This document shows, one piece after another, positions 9,109 to 16,705 of a stretch of DNA of 21,705 nt. How positions within the stretch are numbered: position 1 is the first letter of the stretch; each line of letters begins with the position of its first letter. The stretch is taken from contig JAGLYT010000003.1 in the NCBI GenBank assembly GCA_023132075.1, positions 1 to 21,705 of the forward strand, written 5' to 3'. The stretch is from JAGLHV01 sp023132075 [NCBI: bacterium]. Its GTDB lineage: Bacteria; CBDUZB01; JAGLHV01. The position numbers were made by a program, and so were the translations under genes. A model generated the notes under the pieces. That model did no database searches and had not been told where the DNA came from. It saw only the letters and a list, made by a program, of their open reading frames with translations.

Positions 9109-10857
9109 TTACTCACTAACATTCAATTTAATATGCAGCTCCTGCAGTTGTTTTTCTGTCACAGGAGAAGGAGATTCGGTCAAGAGACAAATTGCTTTTT
9201 GAGTCTTTGGAAAGGCAATTACGTCACGGATAGAATCAGCCCCTACCATAAGCATTATCAACCTGTCCAATCCTAATGCTATTCCCCCATGCGGAGGGGC
9301 GCCAAAATCCAGGGCTTTCAAAAGAAATCCGAATTTTTGCTCTGCCTGAGCATCAGAAATACCTAAAACATTAAACATTTCCCGTTGTAACGAAGCATTA
9401 TGAATTCTTATGCTCCCACCTCCCAATTCATAACCATTCAAAACTAAATCATAAGCACGGGAACGAACTTTTTGCGGCAATTCGCTTAAAAGGGGAATAT
9501 CTTCTTCCTTTGGACTGGTAAAAGGATGATGTAAAGCTTGTAATCGTTTTTCTTCTTCACTGTATTCCAAAAGCGGAAAATCTATAATCCAGGAAAAATG
9601 AAAACTGTCGGAATTAATCAACTTCTTTTTTTCAGCCAGATACAAGCGTAAGTTTGCTAAACTACTATTTACTATTTTTTCTTTATCAGCTACAAATAAT
9701 AACAAATCCCCTTCCTCTCCCTGCATCTTATCCTGTATTTGCTGTAATTCTTCTTTTGAAAAAAATTTAGTAATATTTGATTCCAACCCTTCAGAAGTTA
9801 CTTTCATCCAGGCTAAACCTTTCGCTCCGAAGGAAGCAATCCATGCGGTCATTTCTTCTATCTCTTTACGCGAAAATTCTCCTTTAACCCGAATTCCCCT
9901 AACCTTTCCCCCTTTTTCCACCGCTCCCTTAAAAACCTTAAATTGACAATTACTAACTATTACCGAAAGGTCAATAATTTCCAGTCCAAAACGTAAGTCA
10001 GGTTTATCCGTTCCATACTTTTCCATTGCCTCCCCATAGCTCAGCCGGGAAAAAGGCAACGTTATTTTTTTATTTAATACTTGTTGAAAAAGAGTACTTA
10101 TTATCTCCTCAACTACGGTAAAAATTTCTTCTTCATCTACAAAAGACATTTCCATATCTACCTGGGTAAATTCCGGCTGCCTGTCAGCTCTTAAATCTTC
10201 ATCTCTAAAACATTTACAAATTTGAAAATACTTATCCATTCCGGCAACCATCAAAAGCTGTTTAAATAATTGAGGAGATTGCGGCAAAGCAAAAAACTCA
10301 GCGGGATTAACTCTGCTGGGAACTAAATAATCCCTGGCTCCTTCAGGTGTAGATTTAGTCAAAATAGGGGTTTCTACCTCCATAAATCCTCTTTTGTCTA
10401 ATATATCCCTTATTATTTTACTTACTTTATGGCGCAGGGAGAAATTCTTCAATAACTGCGGCCGCCTTAAATCAAGATATCTGTATTTCAATCTGATCTC
10501 TTCCGAAGTCTTTGTTTTCTCGGAAATTTCAAAGGGAGGAGTAAGTGATTTATTCAGTAATTCCACTTCTTCGGCAACAAGCTCAATTTCCCCTGTTTTT
10601 AACAGAGTATTTTCCGTATCCAGCGGGCGTCTTCTTATTTTTCCTTTAACTGAAAGAACATATTCACTGCGCAGCTTATGAGCAACTTCTAATTTGGCAT
10701 CAAAAACCACCTGGAGAACATCTCCTTTATCCCTTAAATCAATAAAGGTTACTCCCCCGTGGTCACGCCGTGAATGAACCCATCCGCAAACTACTACTTC
10801 CTGCCCGACATTATCTTTATTCAGTTGAGCACAATAATGAGTCCTTTTTAATTTCAT
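9109..10857 (-). CDS. aspS: Aspartyl-tRNA synthetase, bacterial type
   Basis: Class II synthetase charging tRNA-Asp, and possibly also tRNA-Asn. The 582-residue protein has the N-terminal anticodon-binding OB fold (1-105), class II motif 1 near 155-185, motif 2 FRDEDLRADRQPEFTQ at 217-232, the bacterial GAD insertion (about 285-420) and motif 3 GGIALGLDRLIML near 535. The frame is open 23 codons further upstream into hisS, but ATG 10857 fits family N-termini (MKLKRTHYCAQL) and has AAGGAAAAG just before it, leaving 13 nt to the hisS stop. His33 in RRDHGG corresponds to the position occupied by His in non-discriminating AspRS of Pseudomonas, versus Leu in E. coli. The hisS-aspS order is common in Gram-positive bacteria. 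Confidence 0.97.
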   Translation of the reverse strand: MKLKRTHYCAQLNKDNVGQEVVVCGWVHSRRDHGGVTFIDLRDKGDVLQVVFDAKLEVAHKLRSEYVLSVKGKIRRRPLDTENTLLKTGEIELVAEEVELLNKSLTPPFEISEKTKTSEEIRLKYRYLDLRRPQLLKNFSLRHKVSKIIRDILDKRGFMEVETPILTKSTPEGARDYLVPSRVNPAEFFALPQSPQLFKQLLMVAGMDKYFQICKCFRDEDLRADRQPEFTQVDMEMSFVDEEEIFTVVEEIISTLFQQVLNKKITLPFSRLSYGEAMEKYGTDKPDLRFGLEIIDLSVIVSNCQFKVFKGAVEKGGKVRGIRVKGEFSRKEIEEMTAWIASFGAKGLAWMKVTSEGLESNITKFFSKEELQQIQDKMQGEEGDLLLFVADKEKIVNSSLANLRLYLAEKKKLINSDSFHFSWIIDFPLLEYSEEEKRLQALHHPFTSPKEEDIPLLSELPQKVRSRAYDLVLNGYELGGGSIRIHNASLQREMFNVLGISDAQAEQKFGFLLKALDFGAPPHGGIALGLDRLIMLMVGADSIRDVIAFPKTQKAICLLTESPSPVTEKQLQELHIKLNVSE

Positions 10858-10870
10858 TTTCTTTTCCTTT

Positions 10871-12184
10871 TTATGAATTTCCGAGTTCCCTTTGTTCCAC
10901 TCTGCCTTGACTTGTCGATTTGTCATCCCCTCTTATTGCTCCCATTAAGTCTCCTGGTTTTACTTCTTTCTGTTTTTCTTTCTCCATATCCCTTAAAATT
11001 ACTACTCCTTTTTGCAATTCCTCATCTCCTATAATAACGGTAAATTTTGCTTGTAATCTATTAGCTTCTTTTAATTGTGCTTTTAGGCTTTTTTCATTAT
11101 AATCTACCTGACAGGAAACTTTATTACATCGTAACCCACCGGCCAAATCAACACCTCTGGCTAAAGCCCTTTCCCCTAAACAAGCAAAATATACATCTAA
11201 TTCTTTCTTTATAGGCAAATCAATCTTTTCTGAATTTACCACTTCTAATAACCTTTCTAATCCTAGCGCACAACCCACTGCCGGTACAGAATGCCCCCCC
11301 ATATCTTTCACCAAATTATCATATCTTCCCCCGGCAGCAATGGCATCCTGTGCCCCTAATTTACCACATTTTATTTCAAATACTATTCCGGTATAATAAT
11401 CTAAACCCCTTACTAAATAAGGATCTTCCTTGTATTTTATGTCCAAATCTTGAAGATATTCTTTTATTTCTTCTGTTTTTTTCTTACAATCCTGACACAA
11501 ACACTCAGAAATAAGAGGAACATTTTCAATATAATTCCTGCATTGTTTATTTTTACAATCCAATACCCTAAAAGGATTTTTGGAAAATCTCCTCTGACAA
11601 TCGACACAAAGATTAGAAAGATTTTTTTGCATAGACTCGGTAAAAATACCTTTGTACTTTTTTCTACAACTTTCACAACCTACATTATTGATGTACAACT
11701 TGAAATTCTTCTCTTTCAACCCTACCTTCCCAAAAAAATCCACAAACACATTTATAATTTCCACATCACTTCTGGTATTATCACTACCAAATAATTCCGC
11801 TCCTATTTGCCGAAACTCTCTATATCTACCTGCCTGAGGCCTTTCATACCGGAACATTGGGCCCAGATAATAAAGCCGCAAGGAAGCATTTTCTCGATAC
11901 AAATTGCGTTCTATATAGGCACGTACTACACCGGCAGTGCCTTCCGGCCGCAAACTCAAACTCCTGCTCTTTTTGTCCTGGAAAGTATACATCTCTTTTT
12001 CTACAATATCCGATACCTCTCCGATGCTACGGGTAAAAAGCTCCGTCCGCTCAAAAGTAGGAATTACTATTTCCCTATGCCCATAAGAAGAAAAAACCTC
12101 CCTCCCTAATTTTTCCAGGTAACGTAATTTCAGTGCTTCTTCGTTTAAAATGTCTCTTGTTCCCCGCACAGAAAAATATTTCAC
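10871..12184 (-). CDS. hisS: Histidyl-tRNA synthetase
   Basis: Class II synthetase charging tRNA-His. In 437 residues it shows motif 1 (about 35-65), motif 2 with RYERPQAGRYREFRQ near 112-126, the histidine-binding blocks LVRGLDYYTG at 257-266 and AAGGRYDNL near 283, and a C-terminal anticodon domain (about 325-415) with a short hydrophilic tail. The insertion domain contains nine cysteines between 170 and 233 (170, 173, 193, 196, 210, 215, 228, 230, 233), the Cys-rich form seen in many bacterial HisRS and probably zinc-binding. GTG 12184 is the start, with GGAGGGAG about 6 nt upstream, and it overlaps the stop of the TIM-barrel gene by 4 bp (GTGA), so the two are translationally coupled. Confidence 0.97.
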   Translation of the reverse strand: MKYFSVRGTRDILNEEALKLRYLEKLGREVFSSYGHREIVIPTFERTELFTRSIGEVSDIVEKEMYTFQDKKSRSLSLRPEGTAGVVRAYIERNLYRENASLRLYYLGPMFRYERPQAGRYREFRQIGAELFGSDNTRSDVEIINVFVDFFGKVGLKEKNFKLYINNVGCESCRKKYKGIFTESMQKNLSNLCVDCQRRFSKNPFRVLDCKNKQCRNYIENVPLISECLCQDCKKKTEEIKEYLQDLDIKYKEDPYLVRGLDYYTGIVFEIKCGKLGAQDAIAAGGRYDNLVKDMGGHSVPAVGCALGLERLLEVVNSEKIDLPIKKELDVYFACLGERALARGVDLAGGLRCNKVSCQVDYNEKSLKAQLKEANRLQAKFTVIIGDEELQKGVVILRDMEKEKQKEVKPGDLMGAIRGDDKSTSQGRVEQRELGNS

Positions 12185-13026
12185 AGTACTCCCTCCACTA
12201 ATCTTCTTGTGTTTTTATAAATTTTCTTTAACATTGACGGCAATTCTTCCTCTTTGACTTCTTTTAATATTTCTAACATAAAGACCCCTCTAAAATTCAC
12301 TTTCCATAATTCACCTAAAAATTCATCCCAATTAATAATTCCCTCCCCCACAGGAAAATGATCGTCATTTTTACCATAATTATCGGAAATATGTAAGGAA
12401 TTAATTTTTTGCCCAAATTTCTTTACCGCTTCCAAAGTCCCTTCACCTAAATTTGCATGGGAAGTATCTAAACAAATCCCTGAATTTTTAGAATCAAATT
12501 GATTGATTAAATTTAACAAATCATTAAAACCCCCAAAAAAAATATGGGGAAGTAAATTTTCAACCGCTATCTTAATCCCCTTTTTTTCCCCATAAACAAT
12601 AATAGCTCTAAGACTTTCCGTCGCCTTTTTAAACCATTCACTTCTTTCTTTAAAATTATTTTCAGACATTTCTTTTATTGTAGGATGAAGCACTAAAATA
12701 TTTCCGTCCAAAACTCTTAAGACATCAATAATGTTTTTTATTTCCTTTACCGTATTTACACGCTGTTGCTCATTTAAATCGGAAATGTCGAAAGTAGAGG
12801 AATAGGGAGCATGCATTGAATGTATTTTCAACCCAAGCTCTTTTAATTTATCTTTAAGTTCATATACATAAAGCCAATTTTGATAATTAAATTGATAAAA
12901 TTTATCTTTATTCAGCCGTGGATTAAAACAAAGTTCAATATTATCAAAACCCGCTTCTTTGAATAAACAAATTTTTTCCAACAAGTTATAATTATAAATA
13001 ATCCCTGTAGAAATTCCTATTTCCAT
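12181..13026 (-). CDS. Xylose isomerase-like TIM-barrel protein (sugar isomerase/epimerase or AP endonuclease 2 family)
   Basis: Cytoplasmic TIM-barrel protein of the AP_endonuc_2 superfamily, which contains both sugar phosphate isomerases/epimerases and endonuclease IV. The N-terminus (MEIGISTGI, then KEAGFDNIEL) looks like the isomerase branch. Metal-ligand positions are easy to see: H72 in MHAPYS, H114 in VLHPT, E156 in VENL, D187 and H190 in CLDTSHA, H212 in LHISD, D221 and H223 in NDDHFPVGEG, and E252 in MLEI. By eye these correspond to all nine ligands of the trinuclear zinc site of endonuclease IV, but many isomerases keep most of them, so the substrate is undecided. It is 281 residues long, 66 nt downstream of the primase gene and coupled to hisS. 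Confidence 0.85.
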   Translation of the reverse strand: MEIGISTGIIYNYNLLEKICLFKEAGFDNIELCFNPRLNKDKFYQFNYQNWLYVYELKDKLKELGLKIHSMHAPYSSTFDISDLNEQQRVNTVKEIKNIIDVLRVLDGNILVLHPTIKEMSENNFKERSEWFKKATESLRAIIVYGEKKGIKIAVENLLPHIFFGGFNDLLNLINQFDSKNSGICLDTSHANLGEGTLEAVKKFGQKINSLHISDNYGKNDDHFPVGEGIINWDEFLGELWKVNFRGVFMLEILKEVKEEELPSMLKKIYKNTRRLVEGVL

Positions 13027-13092
13027 TTGAATTTATTTCCGCTTTTTAAAATAAATAAAATTTGTATGATAATCACAAAATCTTCTATAGTT

Positions 13093-14490
13093 TCAATTAA
13101 CTTTATAATGTTCTAAACTATGTCCACACCATTTCTTCCAACAAAACCCTTTTTTCTGGAAAGAAATACAGTTTAAATCTTCTTCCTGATCCGTTCCGTC
13201 ACTCAACAGTCCTGCAAAAAGACGGACATAAAAATCGGCACGCAAATTGGCATCGTTTCTTACCCACATATTTCCCCAATCATAATTACGCTCATACTTG
13301 GAACGAATAAAGCCGGCGATATGTTTAGGATGCCATTTTTCCTTTAATAATACCCGCGTAATAGTCTGAATATTCGTTGGCTTTAATAGATTATCATTGG
13401 GGAAGGAAAGAGCGTGTGATATACAAGGAGGAAATTTTCCAAAATCAAAACAATCATAAGTTTTTTCCCAGTCAGAAGGCAAATCATGTTCCTGGGAATC
13501 AAAATGTTTATGAAATTGATAGAGCTGTGATCGCTTATAACTTCTAATTAAATTCTCACACCCTCTTGATGCATCCGGAATACGGGTTTCTACTTTAGAG
13601 GCATACTCACTGGCTTTCCGAAAATCATTTTTCCATTGGCATAAATTTTCCATGCTTACCGTTTCCGTTCTGGGAAGAGCAATCTGAACAGGTTTTTTTG
13701 CCGCTAACTCACCGATTTTAAATCCCTTATTTTTATGTTTTTGATAGGTACTAAAGGGACAACGAATATGTCGAAAATGAAGGGGGTCTCCATACATAGA
13801 CAAATCCAGGGAAATCGCTTCCCGTACTGAATTATTCATTCCCACGGCTAAATCAGTGCAAACAACGGGTATTCCCCTATTACGCATCTTTTTAATAACC
13901 AAATGAGCCACATATTCCATTAACCGGCCTATCCCATCATAAGCTTTTCCCTGTTTGAGAGACAAGTACAGTCCCCTATTTTTCAAATCAAGATATTTGC
14001 TTTTCATAGAAGAAGGAATGTTACCTATCTCCTCGATTTTTTGATGAATTTTGTTGTTTTGAGGTAACCGGATGGAAAAATGATATCCCCGGCCGGTCAT
14101 AATTACTAAAGGAATAATGTTGAATTTGTAAAATACGCTCAATATTGTTTTATATAACGACTCTAATTTACTAAATGTCCGATAAGGATTAAGGTATATT
14201 TCTCCCGGATAATCCATATTAAAATATTCCACATCCAAAAATCCTAAACTACTCATCCTATCCCAACTGGAACGAAAAATATCCCATCCGTTCCCTAATA
14301 TTTGCTCAAATCCCTCTTGAGGAGTCAATCCAATCTCTTCATCTTTTTTACCTACCCAGTGTTTTTCTTCTCCATAACCAACCAGTGTTGCTGCCGTAAA
14401 AGAAGAAAAATTATTCCCCTCTCCTCCACAATATTCTACAATTCTCCTTCGCACCTCAGGATGAAAATAAAAATCCGTTAAACTTGACAT
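13093..14490 (-). CDS. Archaeo-eukaryotic-type primase (AEP) with PriL-like four-cysteine C-terminal domain
   Basis: Probable single-chain DNA primase or primase-polymerase of 465 residues. The AEP palm signature is visible in order: acidic motif FLDVEYFNMDYPGE (D86, E88, also D93), TGRGYH at 132-137 (the conserved Gly-rich/His motif), and the third motif from about 227, SLDLSMYGDP then FRHIRCPFS (D229, R240, R243, ending near 247). After a charged linker, residues about 352-465 begin FPPC (C356) and end with C441, C450 and C455 in a C-x8-C-x4-C-x-H arrangement followed by SLEHY. That spacing resembles the 4Fe-4S domain of the archaeal/eukaryotic large primase subunit PriL, here apparently fused to a PriS-like core. 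No DnaG features are present. Start ATG 14490 has only a weak AAGAG site. It sits at the head of the minus-strand housekeeping run. AEP identity is fairly sure; Fe-S binding and cellular role are inferred. Confidence 0.78.
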   Translation of the reverse strand: MSSLTDFYFHPEVRRRIVEYCGGEGNNFSSFTAATLVGYGEEKHWVGKKDEEIGLTPQEGFEQILGNGWDIFRSSWDRMSSLGFLDVEYFNMDYPGEIYLNPYRTFSKLESLYKTILSVFYKFNIIPLVIMTGRGYHFSIRLPQNNKIHQKIEEIGNIPSSMKSKYLDLKNRGLYLSLKQGKAYDGIGRLMEYVAHLVIKKMRNRGIPVVCTDLAVGMNNSVREAISLDLSMYGDPLHFRHIRCPFSTYQKHKNKGFKIGELAAKKPVQIALPRTETVSMENLCQWKNDFRKASEYASKVETRIPDASRGCENLIRSYKRSQLYQFHKHFDSQEHDLPSDWEKTYDCFDFGKFPPCISHALSFPNDNLLKPTNIQTITRVLLKEKWHPKHIAGFIRSKYERNYDWGNMWVRNDANLRADFYVRLFAGLLSDGTDQEEDLNCISFQKKGFCWKKWCGHSLEHYKVN

Positions 14491-14638
14491 ATAATTTCTC
14501 TTTTATTGAACCTTTTTTGTTTTTTATTCTTTAAAACTTATCTCTTTAATAAAAATAACTGCCCAACAAAAGACAGTTTATTAATGCCCTTTTTTAAATT
14601 TAAAGCATTTTGTTTTGAATAATTTTTTAAATAGCCGT

Positions 14639-14672
14639 AAAAAAATTCATATTTTCCCTTGCCGGGAAAATA
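14639..14672 (-). terminator. Rho-independent terminator after the GGDEF gene
   Basis: Perfect 10-bp inverted repeat (ATATTTTCCC / GGGAAAATAT) with a 5-nt loop, followed on the minus strand after a 3-nt gap by seven T. It lies about 100 bp past the stop of the REC-GAF-GGDEF gene and separates it from the primase gene. The stem is AT-rich, so strength is moderate. Confidence 0.6.
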
Positions 14673-14768
14673 TCTCCGGAAATTTTCGCATAAACGCTGT
14701 ATCTTTTTCTAAAAAAATTTTTTGATATTCGATTTGAAAGAATAAGGTAAATAAACAAAAGTACAAAC

Positions 14769-16220
14769 TTATTCATGAAAAACAGGGACCGGGGCACATT
14801 CAATTTTATTTTTACCTGTTTTTTTAGCCTGATAAAGAGCATCGTCTGCTCTCTTAATAAACATCTCTATTTCTTCTCGCAATTGGTAAGTAGCCACTCC
14901 TCCGCTAACGGTTAATTTTTTTATGTCTTTTTTCCCTCCCTGGTTTCTACCCAAAAATTTTCTGCCGAAAAGACTTTCTTCAGCAGATTTTCTTATCTTT
15001 TCTGCTACTCTTGTGGCTTCTTTAATGTCTGTTTCCGGTAAAATAACAATAAACTCCTCTCCGCCATAACGACTGACGACATCCACATTACGCACGTTTT
15101 CAGTCAAAATTTTCGCTATTTTCTTAAGTACTGCATCCCCTACTAAGTGGCTATAATTATCATTAAACTTTTTGAAATCATCAACATCGAACATGATTAA
15201 AGAGAGAGAATGATGATATCTTTGATTTCGTTTAATTTCTTCCTTTAATTGTTTCATAAAATACCTTCTATTAAATAAACCGGTTAATTCATCCGTAACG
15301 GCTAGTTTTGTTACCTTATCATACAAACGGATTTTTTCTATAGCAATAGCCGTCTGATGAGCAACAATAGAAACAAAAGCAACATCTTCTTCAGTAAAAA
15401 AAGGCTCCTTATTGGAAAAATTAAATACGCCTATAATCTCTTTTTCCTGTTTTATGGGTATACTAATAAACGATTTAGTTGCATAAACGGATTGGTTTTT
15501 ACGTAAAAGCCGCAGATCATTTTCAATATCCATAACACACAACGGTTCCCCTGTTTCAAAGACCCGGCCGGCAATGCTTTCTCCTATTTTTAATCTGGTC
15601 TCTTTAACTATTTTTTCTTCCAACCCATATGCCCCGCAAATAAAAAGCTCTTTCGAGTCCTTATCTACAAGCATCAAAGAACCCCTCTGTGCTTCTAACA
15701 TCTGAGAAACTTTAACTACAGAAAAATCTACTAAATCCTCTAAAGAAAAAATTACATTAAACATCTTACTTATTTCCAAGATAGCTTCAATTCTTCTTTT
15801 TTCTCTTTTTAATTTTTCAATAAGTTCTTTATTTTTTAAAGCAAGAGCACGTTTTTGCAAACCTTTTTGCACCACCGACTTCACATGGGTAATATCAAAC
15901 GGTTTAGTGATATAATCATAGGCACCTTCTATTAAGGCACTTATAGCTGTTTCCATTTGAGCATGGCCGGTTATGATAATAACACACACGTCCGCATCTA
16001 TATTTTTTATTGCCCGAGCTATTTCCAAACCATTTATATCCGGTAATTTTAAGTCTATAATGGCTACATCCGGGGAAATTTTCTTTGCCAGTTTAATAGC
16101 TTCTTCTCCATGGTTGGCAGAAAAAATCTGCCAGTCTTCCTCTTGTAATGACATACTCAGCGTTTCTGTAATCATGGGCTCATCATCGACTACAATAATT
16201 TTCATCTGCTCGTTAATCAT
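14769..16220 (-). CDS. Response regulator with REC, GAF and GGDEF (diguanylate cyclase) domains
   Basis: Two-component output protein predicted to make cyclic di-GMP in the cytoplasm. The receiver domain (about 5-122) has the acidic pair D12-D13, phosphoacceptor D56 and K106 in ITKPFD. A charged helix (about 125-147) leads to a GAF sensor domain (about 150-295). The GGDEF domain (about 305-470) has LTDELTGLFNRRYF, D345 in MFDVDDFK and the active signature GGEEF at 386-390. An inhibitory site RxxD (RNVD, 377-380) lies five residues before it, so product feedback is likely. ATG 16220 has AGGGA 8 nt upstream and is preferred over Met6. No histidine kinase gene is nearby. It appears to be a single-gene transcription unit with its own promoter and terminator. 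Confidence 0.94.
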   Translation of the reverse strand: MINEQMKIIVVDDEPMITETLSMSLQEEDWQIFSANHGEEAIKLAKKISPDVAIIDLKLPDINGLEIARAIKNIDADVCVIIITGHAQMETAISALIEGAYDYITKPFDITHVKSVVQKGLQKRALALKNKELIEKLKREKRRIEAILEISKMFNVIFSLEDLVDFSVVKVSQMLEAQRGSLMLVDKDSKELFICGAYGLEEKIVKETRLKIGESIAGRVFETGEPLCVMDIENDLRLLRKNQSVYATKSFISIPIKQEKEIIGVFNFSNKEPFFTEEDVAFVSIVAHQTAIAIEKIRLYDKVTKLAVTDELTGLFNRRYFMKQLKEEIKRNQRYHHSLSLIMFDVDDFKKFNDNYSHLVGDAVLKKIAKILTENVRNVDVVSRYGGEEFIVILPETDIKEATRVAEKIRKSAEESLFGRKFLGRNQGGKKDIKKLTVSGGVATYQLREEIEMFIKRADDALYQAKKTGKNKIECAPVPVFHE

Positions 16221-16314
16221 AATTGAATCCCTTGTTTTTGGTTTTTAATAGAATGAACTTCTTTTTAAGAAGGTCTACTCTCCCCCCTTTACCAAACATT
16301 TCTCTTGATAATTT

Positions 16315-16343
16315 ATTTTATCAATAATTCCTGCTTTTGTCAA
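16315..16343 (-). promoter_or_regulatory. Sigma-70 type promoter for the GGDEF gene
   Basis: On the minus strand TTGACA (16343-16338) and TAAAAT (16320-16315) are separated by exactly 17 bp. This is a full -35 match and a five-of-six -10 match, predicting a start near 16308 and a leader of about 88 nt before ATG 16220. Confidence 0.75.
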
Positions 16344-16440
16344 TGTAATTTATCCTCCAAAAAAGTCTCTTCAAAAACAAAAAGATCGAGCAGTAATTCT
16401 GACAAAAATTATTCGCTCTCTTCTATTATGCAGATTAGAA

Positions 16441-16454
16441 TATTCAATTGAATA
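16441..16454. repeat. 14-bp perfect palindrome, possible operator
   Basis: TATTCAATTGAATA reads the same on both strands. It lies between the two divergent promoters, about 100 bp upstream of the GGDEF -35 and 120 bp upstream of the plus-strand -35. Its size suits a dimeric regulator, but short palindromes also occur by chance in such AT-rich DNA. Confidence 0.35.
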
Positions 16455-16576
16455 AATAAGCATTGGAACTTAAATTCCGGGAAAATGAAAAATTTGTGAA
16501 CATTCAAAAATTAAAAAATGAAACCGTTAAAAAGTGTCCGATTTTAATTTGCAACCGGCAATTAAGCAAAAATGTA

Positions 16577-16605
16577 TTGACTTTTTAAAGCGGATTTTAT
16601 ATTAT
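16577..16605 (+). promoter_or_regulatory. Sigma-70 type promoter for the AsmA-like gene and tRNAs
   Basis: TTGACT at 16577-16582 and TATTAT at 16600-16605 with a 17-bp spacer. The predicted start is near 16612, giving a leader of about 94 nt before the TTG start codon. With the tRNA genes closely following, it may drive the whole plus-strand block. Confidence 0.75.
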
Positions 16606-16692
16606 AAGTACTCAAAATAGTTTTTGGTCATTTTTTCATTTATTATAGCAATTATCGGATAATTTAAGTAAATTCAATTATTTCAATTGCCC

Positions 16693-16698
16693 AGAGGA
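16693..16698 (+). promoter_or_regulatory. Ribosome binding site deciding a TTG start
   Basis: AGAGGA, 7 nt before TTG at 16706. It supports the rare start codon, after which an N-terminal membrane segment begins at once (MKFWLKCVLVVF). Confidence 0.65.
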
Positions 16699-16705
16699 AA
16701 AACTC

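Larger units (their letters stand above)
16221..16705. other. Divergent intergenic region with two promoters
   Basis: This 485-bp stretch separates the minus-strand GGDEF gene from the plus-strand AsmA-like gene. It holds no credible open frame. It contains a strong sigma-70 type promoter for each side (listed separately), a 14-bp perfect palindrome at 16441-16454 between them, and a small hairpin AATTAT-CGG-ATAATT near 16651 in the plus-strand leader. No riboswitch was recognised. Confidence 0.7.

Noticed and set aside
11450-11837. Several plus- and minus-strand frames inside hisS
   Set aside because: They coincide with the Cys-rich insertion of HisRS in other frames and show no ribosome sites.
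14556-14584. Imperfect inverted repeat AATAACTG...CAGTTTATT upstream of the primase gene
   Set aside because: Short arms, one bulge and a 12-nt loop in AT-rich DNA; not distinguishable from chance.
16221-16705. Possible c-di-GMP riboswitch near the GGDEF gene
   Set aside because: No GEMM-type conserved core or paired helices could be found in either orientation.
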